Source: Pseudobutyrivibrio xylanivorans (GTDB lineage Bacteria > Bacillota > Clostridia > Lachnospirales > Lachnospiraceae). From it: a stretch of 64,000 bases of DNA. Each line of letters starts with the position of its first letter. The stretch's first letter is position 1. Shown here piece by piece: positions 36,434-45,022 of this stretch. Where the stretch lies: NCBI RefSeq assembly GCF_010906925.1, contig NZ_VTVE01000001.1, forward strand, positions 868,001-932,000. The letters run 5' to 3'. The position numbers were made by a program, and so were the translations under genes. The notes under the pieces are model-generated. The model did no database searches, had not been told where the DNA came from, and saw only the letters and a list, made by a program, of their open reading frames with translations.

Positions 36434-37852
36434 ATGGCAGATATTAGTCCAAAGCCAGTAAAAATTACTGAGACAATACTTAGAGATGCACATCAGTCTC
36501 TTATTGCAACCAGAATGCCAACTTCTATGATGCTTCCAATCATTGACAAGATGGATAAGGTTGGATACAACGCAGTAGAGTGCTGGGGCGGTGCTACATT
36601 CGATGCTTCACTTCGTTTCCTCAAGGAAGATCCATGGGAGAGACTTAGAAAGCTACGTGATGGTTTCAAGAATACAAAGCTTCAGATGCTTTTCAGAGGC
36701 CAGAATATTTTAGGATACAGCCAGTATCCGGATGATGTTGTAGAGTACTTCGTTCAGAAGTCAATTGCTAATGGTATTGATATCATTCGTATTTTTGACT
36801 GCTTAAACGATATTAGAAACCTTGAGACAGCTGTTAAGGCTACAAATAAAGAAAAGGGTCACGCTCAGGTTGCTCTTTCTTATACTCTTGGTGAAGCTTA
36901 TACACTTGATTACTGGAAGGATATTGCAAAGCGTATCGAGGATATGGGTGCAGATTCTATCTGTATCAAGGATATGGCAGGTCTTCTTGTTCCTGCAAAG
37001 GCTTATGAGCTTGTTACAGCTCTTAAGGAGTCAACAAAGCTTCCTATCGAGATGCATACTCACTACACATCTGGTGTTGCTTCAATGACATATCTTAAGG
37101 CAGTTGAAGCTGGTGCAGACATCATTGACTGTGCTATGTCACCATTTGCTCTTGGTACATCTCAGCCAGCTACAGAAGTTATGGCTGCAGCTTTCGAGGG
37201 CACACCATACGATACAGGATTTGATCAGGAACTTCTTTCTGAAATTGCTGATTACTTTAGACCATATAGAGAAGAGTGTATTGAGAACGGTCTTCTTTCT
37301 ACAAAGGTACTTGGTGTTAACATCAATACACTTCGTTATCAGGTTCCAGGTGGAATGCTTTCAAACCTTATCAGCCAGTTAAAGGAGCAGGGTAAGGAAG
37401 ATAAGCTTCGTGAGGTTCTTGAGGAAGTACCACGTGTACGTAAGGATCTTGGTGAGCCACCACTTGTTACACCTTCATCACAGATTGTTGGTACTCAAGC
37501 TGTATTTAATGTACTTATGGGTGAGAGATACAAGGTTGCTACAGAGCAGACAAAGGATATCTTACTTGGTAAGTACGGTCAGACAGTTAAGCCTTTCAAC
37601 CCAGATGTTGTTGAGAAGGTTCTTGGTGCTGATAAGGATAAGGCTATCACATGCCGTCCAGCTGACTTGATTGAGCCAGGTCTTGCTAAGTTCGAAGAAG
37701 AGTGCAAGCGCTGGAAGCAGCAAGATGAGGACGTTCTTTCATACGCTCTTTTCCCAAAGGTTGCTACAGAGTTCTTCGAGTATCGTGAAGCTCAGCAGAC
37801 AAAGGTTGATCCAACAAAGGCAGATAAGGAAAACAAAGCTTATCCAGTTTAA
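36434..37852 (+). CDS. oadA: Oxaloacetate decarboxylase/transcarboxylase 5S-type carboxyltransferase
   Basis: 472 residues, without a fused biotin domain. It is a TIM-barrel carboxyltransferase of the pyruvate carboxylase/5S family, moving CO2 between oxaloacetate/pyruvate and biotin. Motifs: TILRDAHQSLIATRM, metal ligands in MHTHYTSG, the catalytic Lys in SICIKDMAGLL, and NTLRYQVPGGMLSNL with a conserved C-terminal domain. It ends the operon. Having this and an MmdA-like subunit with one carrier suggests a transcarboxylase-like capacity; that is inference. Confidence 0.93.
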   Translation: MADISPKPVKITETILRDAHQSLIATRMPTSMMLPIIDKMDKVGYNAVECWGGATFDASLRFLKEDPWERLRKLRDGFKNTKLQMLFRGQNILGYSQYPDDVVEYFVQKSIANGIDIIRIFDCLNDIRNLETAVKATNKEKGHAQVALSYTLGEAYTLDYWKDIAKRIEDMGADSICIKDMAGLLVPAKAYELVTALKESTKLPIEMHTHYTSGVASMTYLKAVEAGADIIDCAMSPFALGTSQPATEVMAAAFEGTPYDTGFDQELLSEIADYFRPYREECIENGLLSTKVLGVNINTLRYQVPGGMLSNLISQLKEQGKEDKLREVLEEVPRVRKDLGEPPLVTPSSQIVGTQAVFNVLMGERYKVATEQTKDILLGKYGQTVKPFNPDVVEKVLGADKDKAITCRPADLIEPGLAKFEEECKRWKQQDEDVLSYALFPKVATEFFEYREAQQTKVDPTKADKENKAYPV

Positions 37853-37865
37853 TAAATCAATCAGA

Positions 37866-37903
37866 GGGGTGATGCAAGAAATCTTGCATCGCTCCCTTTT
37901 TTT
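37866..37903 (+). terminator. Terminator after the OAD operon
   Basis: Strong stem GATGCAAG/CTTGCATC with AAAT loop, extended by further pairs around GGGGT/GCTCCC, then a T7 tract. Its 3' arm contains the -35 box of the next promoter. Confidence 0.9.
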
Positions 37904-37912
37904 GTCTATAAT
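37884..37912 (+). promoter_or_regulatory. Promoter of the RpiR-type regulator, nested in a terminator
   Basis: TTGCAT (inside the terminator's 3' arm), 17 bases, TATAAT. The predicted leader is about 20 bases. Confidence 0.7.
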
Positions 37913-37940
37913 TAAATTTCCAATAAAGAAAGGAGAAACT

Positions 37941-38855
37941 ATGGCCACTACAACTGATTTGATTACAAAGATTAACGAAAATTACGGCAAGATGTCAAAG
38001 GGACAAAAGCTTTTGGCTAACTATATCATTGATAATTATGATAAGGCTGTATTTTATACTGCAGCAAAGTTAGGCGAGATTATTGGGGTATCTGAATCCA
38101 CAGTCGTTAGATTTGCTGCCTTTATTGGCTATAGTGGATATCCTGAGTTTCAATCTGCCTTGGAGGAGCTTGTTAGGAATAAGCTTAATTCTTCAGATAG
38201 GATTGAGATTACAAATGGCGGAATAGAGCAAAACGGTGTGCTTCGTACTGTTTTATCATCCGATGCCCTTAAAATTAAAAATACTATGGAAAGTATAGAT
38301 GAGGCAGCCTTTGAGAATGCTGTAGAGGCAATTTTAAATGCAAGACGTATATACGTAGTAGGTATTCGTACCTGTGCACCTCTTGCTTCATTTTTGGCTT
38401 TCTATCTTAATATGATTTTTGACAATGTTATAAATGTGCAGACCAGTTCTACATCAGAGCTATTTGAACAGATGATTCATATCAGTAAAGAGGATGTTAT
38501 TATCGGTATTTCTTTCCCTAGATATTCTATGCGTACACTAAAGGCGTTAGAATTTGCTAATAATAGACTTGCCAATGTAATCACTATTACTGACTCTATT
38601 CATTCACCTATGAATCTTTATAGTTCATGTAACTTGATTGCTGAATCAGATATGCATTCTATTGTTGATTCTCTTGTGGCACCACTTTCTGTTATTAATG
38701 CACTTGTGGTTGAGCTTTGTAATCGCAAGCAGTCTGATGTGGCAGCGACACTTGATATGATTGAAAATGTTTGGAATGAGTACCAGTTCTATGAAAATGA
38801 TGAGATAGATTTGGTAGATGATTCTATTAAAATGACTTACCCAGGAGAGTCTTAA
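37941..38855 (+). CDS. MurR/RpiR family transcriptional regulator
   Basis: 304 residues from the ATG at 37941 (AGGAGA site); the frame extends upstream through the terminator without a start. An N-terminal helix-turn-helix (LGEIIGVSESTVVRFAAFIGYSGYPEFQ) and a C-terminal SIS sugar-isomerase fold (RIYVVGIRTCAPLASFLAFYL, EDVIIGISFPRYSMRTLKAL) define the family. Such regulators sense sugar phosphates. It follows the OAD operon but has its own promoter, so its target is uncertain. Its stop overlaps the next start (TAATG). Confidence 0.9.
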   Translation: MATTTDLITKINENYGKMSKGQKLLANYIIDNYDKAVFYTAAKLGEIIGVSESTVVRFAAFIGYSGYPEFQSALEELVRNKLNSSDRIEITNGGIEQNGVLRTVLSSDALKIKNTMESIDEAAFENAVEAILNARRIYVVGIRTCAPLASFLAFYLNMIFDNVINVQTSSTSELFEQMIHISKEDVIIGISFPRYSMRTLKALEFANNRLANVITITDSIHSPMNLYSSCNLIAESDMHSIVDSLVAPLSVINALVVELCNRKQSDVAATLDMIENVWNEYQFYENDEIDLVDDSIKMTYPGES

Positions 38856-40084
38856 TGAGCAATGTAATAGTAATAGGCGGTGGCGCGGCTGGATTGATGG
38901 CTGGTTATGCCGCAGGAATATGTGGTCATCAGGTCACTATTCTTGAGAAAAATGAAAAGCTAGGTAAAAAGATATATATAACAGGTAAGGGCAGATGCAA
39001 CTTTACTAATGCTTGTGATACAGAGGATTTCTTTAAAAACGTAGTTTCAAATCCTAAATTTTTATACAGTGCCCTTTATACATTTAGCCCTGATTCAATG
39101 ATTGGTTTTGTTGAAAGCCAAGGTATACCTACTAAGGTGGAAAGAGGAAATAGAGCTTTTCCTGAATCTGATCATGCTTCGGATATTACTAAGGCTCTTG
39201 AAAAGGCCATTAAGGAATACGGTGTTAATGTAAGGCTTCGTACAGAAGTAAAAGACATTTTAAGAGAAGATAATAAGGTTATTGGAGTTAAGCTTTCAGA
39301 TGGGTCTATTATTAACTGCGATAATGTGATTCTTTGTACTGGAGGATTATCTTATCAAACTACTGGCTCTACAGGTGATGGACTAAAGTGGGCTCGAAAA
39401 TTAGGACTCAAGGTTACAGATTGTAGACCAGCACTTGTTCCTTTAAATTGCAAAGAGTCCTATATACCTGAAATGCAAGGACTTGCCCTTAAAAATGTTA
39501 ATCTTACTATCAAGGATGGCAAAAAGAAATTATATGATAGTTTCGGAGAAATGCTATTTACCCATTTTGGTGTATCGGGACCTCTTGTCTTATCCGCTAG
39601 CTCCATTATAGGTAAGAGACTGCAGGAGACCGGTGAGCTACAGGCTTTAGTTGATTTAAAGCCAGCACTTTCTGTAGATGAGCTGTCAAATAGAGTTTTA
39701 AGAGACTTTAATGATAATATGAATAAGCATTTAAGCTCTGTTCTTAGAGGGCTACTTCCTTCATCCATGGTTCCTGTTTTTATCAAACTTATGGATTTTG
39801 ATGATAGTCGACAGATTAATTCTATAACAAAAGAGGAGAGGGCTAATCTTATAGCGTTGTTAAAGGCATTTCCTTTCACTATAACAGGTCTTAGGGAGTA
39901 CAAAGAAGCTATAATCACCCAGGGCGGAATATCGGTGAAAGAGGTTGACCCATCTACAATGAAATGTAAAAATATAGAAGGACTCTCATTTGCAGGAGAG
40001 GTTCTTGATTTAGATGCCTTTACCGGAGGATTTAATTTGCAAATAGCATGGTCTACCGGTTATTTGGCAGGACTTAGTATTTAA
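38855..40084 (+). CDS. BaiN/HI0933-like FAD-dependent oxidoreductase
   Basis: 409 residues. The N-terminal dinucleotide-binding fold (VIGGGAAGLMAGYAAGICG) and the KIYITGKGRCNFTN segment are the hallmarks of the HI0933/YhiN/BaiN family; LCTGGLSYQTTGSTGDG and a C-terminal FAGEVLDLDAFTGGFNLQIAW support FAD binding. Members are found in most Firmicutes next to cmk and ispH; one member has been linked to bile-acid reduction, but the physiological substrate of most is unknown. It is coupled by a one-base overlap to the regulator gene. Confidence 0.9.
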   Translation: MSNVIVIGGGAAGLMAGYAAGICGHQVTILEKNEKLGKKIYITGKGRCNFTNACDTEDFFKNVVSNPKFLYSALYTFSPDSMIGFVESQGIPTKVERGNRAFPESDHASDITKALEKAIKEYGVNVRLRTEVKDILREDNKVIGVKLSDGSIINCDNVILCTGGLSYQTTGSTGDGLKWARKLGLKVTDCRPALVPLNCKESYIPEMQGLALKNVNLTIKDGKKKLYDSFGEMLFTHFGVSGPLVLSASSIIGKRLQETGELQALVDLKPALSVDELSNRVLRDFNDNMNKHLSSVLRGLLPSSMVPVFIKLMDFDDSRQINSITKEERANLIALLKAFPFTITGLREYKEAIITQGGISVKEVDPSTMKCKNIEGLSFAGEVLDLDAFTGGFNLQIAWSTGYLAGLSI

Positions 40085-40104
40085 TTTTTTGGAGGATATA
40101 TATT

Positions 40105-40764
40105 ATGGCAATGAATGTTGCAATCGATGGACCTGCAGGTGCAGGAAAGTCTACAATAGCTAAGGCTATTGCAGCTAAAATGGGATACGTTTATGTGGAT
40201 ACAGGAGCAATGTATAGAGCAATGGCTCTTTATTTCTTAAGAGCAGGTATTGCTTCTAATGATGAGGAGAAAATCAGCTCAGTGGTAGATGATATTTCTG
40301 TATCTATTAAATATGAGGATGGTGCACAGCACGTTATTTTAAATGGCGAGGATGTTACAGGCCTTATCCGTACTGAGGAAGTTGGAAATATGGCTAGTGC
40401 TTCATCAGTTTACGCTCCGGTTCGTTCAAAGCTTGTTGCTTTACAGCAGGAGCTTGCCAAAACTACTGATGTTATCATGGACGGTCGTGATATAGGTACA
40501 GTTGTCCTTCCTAATGCAGATGTTAAGATTTTCCTTACAGCATCTGTTGAGTGTCGTGCAAAGCGTCGTTTCGATGAGCTTGTAGCAAAGGGAATGGAAG
40601 CTGATTTTGATAAAATTGCTAAGGATATTGAGGAGAGAGATTATCGCGATTCTCACAGAGAAATCAGCCCACTTAAGCAGGCTGAGGATGCTATTTTAGT
40701 AGATAGCTCTGATATGACTATTGATGAGGTTGTTAACACTATCATTGGTTACTGCAACAAATAA
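40105..40764 (+). CDS. cmk: Cytidylate kinase
   Basis: 219 residues, normal length. It phosphorylates CMP and dCMP. Walker A GPAGAGKSTIAK, VYVDTGAMYRA, and the MDGRDIGTVVLPNADVKIFLTAS segment are diagnostic. A GGAGG site lies upstream. The order BaiN-like, cmk, ispH, S1 is a conserved Clostridial cluster. Confidence 0.96.
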   Translation: MAMNVAIDGPAGAGKSTIAKAIAAKMGYVYVDTGAMYRAMALYFLRAGIASNDEEKISSVVDDISVSIKYEDGAQHVILNGEDVTGLIRTEEVGNMASASSVYAPVRSKLVALQQELAKTTDVIMDGRDIGTVVLPNADVKIFLTASVECRAKRRFDELVAKGMEADFDKIAKDIEERDYRDSHREISPLKQAEDAILVDSSDMTIDEVVNTIIGYCNK

Positions 40765-40791
40765 TTTTAATAATAATTATTTTGAGGTTTT

Positions 40792-41637
40792 ATGAAAGTT
40801 ACATTAGCTGAATCAGCAGGCTTTTGCTTTGGTGTGCAGAGAGCTGTTGATGTAGTAAAAAAACAAATAGAAGAGGGACATAAGCCTCTTTATACATATG
40901 GACCAATTATTCATAACGAAGAGGTTGTTCGTCAATTTGAGGCCCACGGTGTTCAGGTTATGGATGAGAATCATATTGAGGATTATCCAGCAGGGACAGT
41001 TATAATTCGCTCACACGGTGTCACAAGACAAGTGGAAGAATTATTAAAATCAAAGGGCCATGAAATAATTGATGCAACCTGCCCATTTGTTAAGAAAATT
41101 CATCGGGCTGTGGACGAACATTCTAGGGCTGGAGAGTACATTGTAATCATTGGAAATCCTGAACATCCTGAGGTTCGAGGCATAGTTGGATGGATAAATG
41201 GAGAAAATTATTGCGTAATACCCGATGAGCAGGCTGCGTGTGATTTTTCAGTTAATTCAGGGTTTAACATTTGTATTGTATCTCAAACCACCTTTAACCA
41301 TAATAAATTTCAAGAATTAGTTGAAATTATAAAGCAAAAAGGTTATGATATTATTGTTTTGAATACAATATGCGATGCGACTAACAAAAGGCAGGTAGAG
41401 GCTGCTGAAATAGCATCAAAAGTTGATGCTATGCTCGTTATTGGAAGCAAAAATTCTTCCAATACACAAAAGTTGTATGAGATATGCAAAACACGATGCA
41501 AAGATACTTACTATATACAGACGGCTGATGATTTACAGCCTTCTGACCTTGGTTCCATTGAAAGTGTAGGTATTACCGCAGGGGCTTCCACCCCAAACAA
41601 TATTATCGAGGAGGTTCAAAAGAAATGTCAGAAATGA
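40792..41637 (+). CDS. ispH: 4-hydroxy-3-methylbut-2-enyl diphosphate reductase
   Basis: 281 residues. It makes IPP and DMAPP in the last step of the methylerythritol phosphate pathway, using a [4Fe-4S] cluster. The three cluster cysteines are present: [12 protein letters not shown] (Cys12), [12 protein letters not shown] and [11 protein letters not shown]. In many Clostridia this protein is fused to ribosomal protein S1; here the stop lies 13 bases into a separate S1 reading frame. An AGGT-type site upstream is weak. Confidence 0.95.
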   Translation: MKVTLAESAGFCFGVQRAVDVVKKQIEEGHKPLYTYGPIIHNEEVVRQFEAHGVQVMDENHIEDYPAGTVIIRSHGVTRQVEELLKSKGHEIIDATCPFVKKIHRAVDEHSRAGEYIVIIGNPEHPEVRGIVGWINGENYCVIPDEQAACDFSVNSGFNICIVSQTTFNHNKFQELVEIIKQKGYDIIVLNTICDATNKRQVEAAEIASKVDAMLVIGSKNSSNTQKLYEICKTRCKDTYYIQTADDLQPSDLGSIESVGITAGASTPNNIIEEVQKKCQK

Positions 41638-42743
41638 GTTTTGAACAAATGTTGGAGGAATCATTTAAAACTATACACAATGGAGAGGTAGTAGACGGTA
41701 CTGTTATTAGCGTAAAGCCAGATGAGATCGTTTTGAATATCGGTTACAAGTCAGATGGTATTATTACACGTTCAGAGTACACAAATGAGTCAAACATTGA
41801 TCTCACTACTGTTGTTAATGTTGGTGATCCTTTATCAGCTATCGTTATTAAGGTAAATGACGGTGAGGGTCAGGTTCTTCTTTCTTACAAGAGACTCGCT
41901 CAGGAAAAGGGCAACGAGAGACTTGCAGAAGCATTTGAGAAGGGAGAGGTTCTTACAGCTACAGTTGATAAGGTTCTTAAGGGTGGACTTACAGTTGTTG
42001 TTGATGAGGCTAGAGTATTTATCCCAGCTTCTTTTGTTTCAGATGTATACGAAAAGGATCTTACTAAGTATCAGGGACAGGAGATCAGCTTCGTAATTAC
42101 AGAATTCGATCCAAAGCGTCGTAGAATTATCGGTAACAGAAAGACACTTCTTGTTGCAGATAAGGCTAAGGCTCAGGAAGAGCTTATGGCTAAGATTGCT
42201 GTTGGGCAGGAATTTGAAGGTACAGTTAAGAATGTTAAGGATTTTGGTGCATTCATCGATTTAGGTGGTGCTGATGGACTTCTTCACATCTCAGAGATGA
42301 GCTGGGGTCGTGTTGAGAATCCTTCTAAGACTCTTAACGTTGGCGATACAATTAAGGTATTTGTTAAGGAAATCAAGGACGGCAAGATTGCACTTTCTTG
42401 CAAGTTCGACAATGAGAACCCATGGAATGGTGCAGCTGATAAGTATGCAGTTGGCACAGTTGTTAAGGGTAAGGTTGTTCGTATGAAAGACTTTGGTGCT
42501 TTCGTAGAGCTTGCTCCTGGAATTGATGCACTTCTTCATGTTTCACAGATTTCTAAGGAGCGTATTGAGAAGCCATCTGATGTGCTTTCAATCGGTCAGG
42601 ATATCGAGGCAAAGGTTGTTGAGTTCAACGATGAAGAGAAGAAGATTAGCCTTTCAATCAAGGCACTTCTTGAGCCAGAGGCATCTGATGATGCTGAGGT
42701 TGCTGATGTTAACATCGATGAAGTTGCAGCTTCTGAAGAGTAA
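41625..42743 (+). CDS. rpsA: Ribosomal protein S1-like protein, four S1 domains
   Basis: 372 residues. Four OB-fold S1 units can be followed: [63 protein letters not shown] and [21 protein letters not shown], the last two with canonical HISEMSW/HVSQISK segments. An acidic tail follows. It binds mRNA and helps translation. The GAGGAGG ribosome site lies inside the end of ispH, in another frame, so it is translated independently but coupled. A nearby alternative ATG is at 41634. Confidence 0.93.
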   Translation: MSEMSFEQMLEESFKTIHNGEVVDGTVISVKPDEIVLNIGYKSDGIITRSEYTNESNIDLTTVVNVGDPLSAIVIKVNDGEGQVLLSYKRLAQEKGNERLAEAFEKGEVLTATVDKVLKGGLTVVVDEARVFIPASFVSDVYEKDLTKYQGQEISFVITEFDPKRRRIIGNRKTLLVADKAKAQEELMAKIAVGQEFEGTVKNVKDFGAFIDLGGADGLLHISEMSWGRVENPSKTLNVGDTIKVFVKEIKDGKIALSCKFDNENPWNGAADKYAVGTVVKGKVVRMKDFGAFVELAPGIDALLHVSQISKERIEKPSDVLSIGQDIEAKVVEFNDEEKKISLSIKALLEPEASDDAEVADVNIDEVAASEE

Positions 42744-42757
42744 TTCATTGAATTTAT

Positions 42758-42788
42758 CAGGTCTAGCTAATGCTAGACCTGTTTTTTT
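42758..42788 (+). terminator. Rho-independent terminator after S1
   Basis: Ten-base-pair perfect stem CAGGTCTAGC/GCTAGACCTG with TAAT loop and a T7 tract. A second hairpin, GAGTTTTGC/GCAAAACTC with a CAA loop, follows at 42805-42825. Confidence 0.95.
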
Positions 42789-42926
42789 CTTAATTGGAAA
42801 TTCGGAGTTTTGCCAAGCAAAACTCTATTTTATTTATACTTAAAAAGATAACAATAAATACACAAATGTTTTGTAAAATGTATTTTATCGAGATAGGTAT
42901 TAAAAATATTGATAGGAGCTTATTAT

Positions 42927-43700
42927 ATGGAAAACTACGAAGGTTTCAAAAAAGACGTCTATTCTCTTACAAAAATCGATTTAGACGCGTATAAAGAAAA
43001 ACAGATGCGCCGTCGTATTGATTCTTTAGTTAATAAGAATAAGTGCAAGACATACGCAGAATATGTAGCTTTGCTAAAGACTAATAAGGAAGTCTTTGAT
43101 GAATTTGTTAATTTTCTTACAATCAATGTTTCTGAGTTTTATAGAAATCCTGAGCAGTGGGAACTATTAACAAAGGAATTTTTACCAGAATTGATAGCAC
43201 ATTCTGGTCAATCACTTAAAATATGGAGTGCAGCATGTTCAACAGGTGATGAGCCATATTCTCTAGTAATGGCACTTTCTACATTAGTTCCACTTAACAA
43301 AATCAAGATTTTTGCTACTGATTTAGACAAACAGGTTATTGCAACCGCTAAAGTAGGACTTTACAGTGCGAAGAGTATAGCTAATGTTCCTGCTGATTTA
43401 AAGAAAAAGTTCTTTACTCCTGTTGGAAATTCTTTCCAGATTAGTGAAGATGTTAAGAAGTGTGTTGAATTTAAAGAGCATAACTTACTTCGCGATTCAT
43501 ATCCATCAAATTTTGATATGATTGTATGCCGCAATGTTCTTATTTACTTTACAGATGAGGCTAAGACAGAAGTATATGATAAATTCTGCAAGTCACTTAG
43601 ACAGGGAGGTATTCTCTTTATTGGTTCTACTGAACAGGTTATTGATTATAAAGAGTTGGGATATAAGAGAAGATATTCCTTCTATTATGAGAAAGTATAA
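42927..43700 (+). CDS. cheR: CheR-type chemoreceptor methyltransferase
   Basis: 257 residues from the ATG at 42927 (AGGAG, 8-base gap). It methylates glutamates of chemoreceptors with S-adenosylmethionine. An N-terminal helical domain is followed by the catalytic domain: FLTINVSEFYRNPEQWELL, IWSAACSTGDEPYSLVMAL (SAM site), IFATDLDKQVIATA, and FDMIVCRNVLIYF. No other chemotaxis gene lies nearby; its neighbours are S1 and a minus-strand exonuclease, so it is an orphan here. Confidence 0.93.
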   Translation: MENYEGFKKDVYSLTKIDLDAYKEKQMRRRIDSLVNKNKCKTYAEYVALLKTNKEVFDEFVNFLTINVSEFYRNPEQWELLTKEFLPELIAHSGQSLKIWSAACSTGDEPYSLVMALSTLVPLNKIKIFATDLDKQVIATAKVGLYSAKSIANVPADLKKKFFTPVGNSFQISEDVKKCVEFKEHNLLRDSYPSNFDMIVCRNVLIYFTDEAKTEVYDKFCKSLRQGGILFIGSTEQVIDYKELGYKRRYSFYYEKV

Positions 43701-43726
43701 TTAGATTGTTTACTTATTAGACTATT

Positions 43727-43774
43727 AAATCAAGCCATTTACGATTCATTCGATTGTAAATGGCTTGATTTTTT
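43727..43774 (+). terminator. Long hairpin between cheR and the exonuclease gene
   Basis: A 16-base-pair perfect stem (43727-43742 with 43756-43771) followed by a T6 tract on the + strand. The convergent exonuclease stop codon lies in the T tract. Confidence 0.9.
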
Positions 43775-44834
43775 AATGCTTTAACATATATTTTGTTATT
43801 TTTACAAGGATATCATCCCTGATGTCTGCTATATTAAGGAATCTATCCTTTGATTCGTATGATGAGCGGAATGTACGAAGGGAACTTCCGATGTCAAGAC
43901 GCTCTGGAATGTTTAGGAATGTTCCCTCTAATGATATCTTGCAATCTCGTCTGGTAGCTGGTCGACGGCAGCTTTTATCAATGCTTTCGCCTAATGACTT
44001 TGGGATAATGCTGTCTTCATCTATGAGATAGTAATAGTTTTTATAGTCTGGTAGATATGTAAAAAGCTGTCCTTGGTATAGATTTAAAGTAACGTATATA
44101 CGATTGTTTTTTATAATATAAAGTCCATAATCTCGTTGTTTATTGATTGATTTTGGTAGTTCAATATCTGTTTCAAGTTCTATGCGTATTTTGTCTTCTT
44201 CAATTTCGTGATTTATATATCGAATTTCCGAATTGAGTAAATTGGGATAGCACAGTATATCAGTGATATAAATCATCCCTTTTACATCTTCGAAATTATG
44301 AAGTAGAATCAGTTCTTTTGATTCTAAATCTCCGGTAATTGAATAATGCTGATATATAGGAATCAGTTCACCACCGTTATATTTGTCATCTCTGTGTAAT
44401 CCTAGGAATTCTTCGATTGATTTTTGCTTGTAATTGGGCAAATCAAGCATGCATTTTGCTTTTGTAGACTGCAAATACATGTCTGTATGATTTTTTGATT
44501 TGATTTTAGTGTAAATGTGATATTTACGACATCTTTCTATGATAAAGGATTCGTCAAATCGGGTAGAATTGAATCCTAGTAGTTTGTCATATCCAGCTAT
44601 AACTTTTTCAAATTCCTCTAAAATCTCAATTTCTTCAGATTCATTATTAGCTAGCAACTGTGTAATCGTGATTTTATTTTCGCATCTGGTGGCATAGCCA
44701 ATTAAATAGATAAAGGATTTTCTAGGAGAAAGTCCGGTGCATTCAATATCAAAAAATAAGGTGTTTTCATCAAAATACTTGGCAGTTGAGTAGCTTACAT
44801 GATCTAGTTGGTAACTGTTATTAATAATTTCCAT
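43773..44834 (-). CDS. Ribonuclease H-like exonuclease (YprB/DEDD type)
   Basis: 353 residues from the ATG at 44834; a TTG six bases upstream is less likely. The N-terminal half is an RNase H-like exonuclease fold: FFDIECTGLSP gives the first D-x-E pair, GFNSTRFDESFI the next Asp, and LLHNFEDVKGM the last, consistent with a DEDD two-metal site. The KSIEEFLG segment is typical of the Firmicute YprB family. The C-terminal ~130 residues are not recognised. It is monocistronic, diverging from rnf. Substrate (DNA or RNA) is uncertain. Confidence 0.8.
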   Translation of the reverse strand: MEIINNSYQLDHVSYSTAKYFDENTLFFDIECTGLSPRKSFIYLIGYATRCENKITITQLLANNESEEIEILEEFEKVIAGYDKLLGFNSTRFDESFIIERCRKYHIYTKIKSKNHTDMYLQSTKAKCMLDLPNYKQKSIEEFLGLHRDDKYNGGELIPIYQHYSITGDLESKELILLHNFEDVKGMIYITDILCYPNLLNSEIRYINHEIEEDKIRIELETDIELPKSINKQRDYGLYIIKNNRIYVTLNLYQGQLFTYLPDYKNYYYLIDEDSIIPKSLGESIDKSCRRPATRRDCKISLEGTFLNIPERLDIGSSLRTFRSSYESKDRFLNIADIRDDILVKITKYMLKH

Positions 44835-44947
44835 AATCAAATCCTAACTTAAGTTGTTTATTGTTAAATTTTACACCATATAAAATTGTTTGGTACTTAA
44901 AAATGTACAAAATAAGTGATAAATTTTCTCTTTTGATATGACCAAAA

Positions 44948-44956
44948 TGATATAAT
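44948..44956 (+). promoter_or_regulatory. Extended -10 promoter for the rnf operon
   Basis: TGA followed by TATAAT is an extended -10 element. No good -35 box lies 17 bases upstream, so activation or the extended element may compensate. The leader is about 60 bases. Confidence 0.5.
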
Positions 44957-45022
44957 TTATACATGAAATGCTATTTTGTTGAATAAATAGCTAAATTCTC
45001 TAAAGAAAGAGGGGTAATGCTA

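Noticed and set aside
37671-37940. N-terminal extension of the RpiR-type regulator
   Set aside because: It overlaps the end of oadA and a strong terminator.
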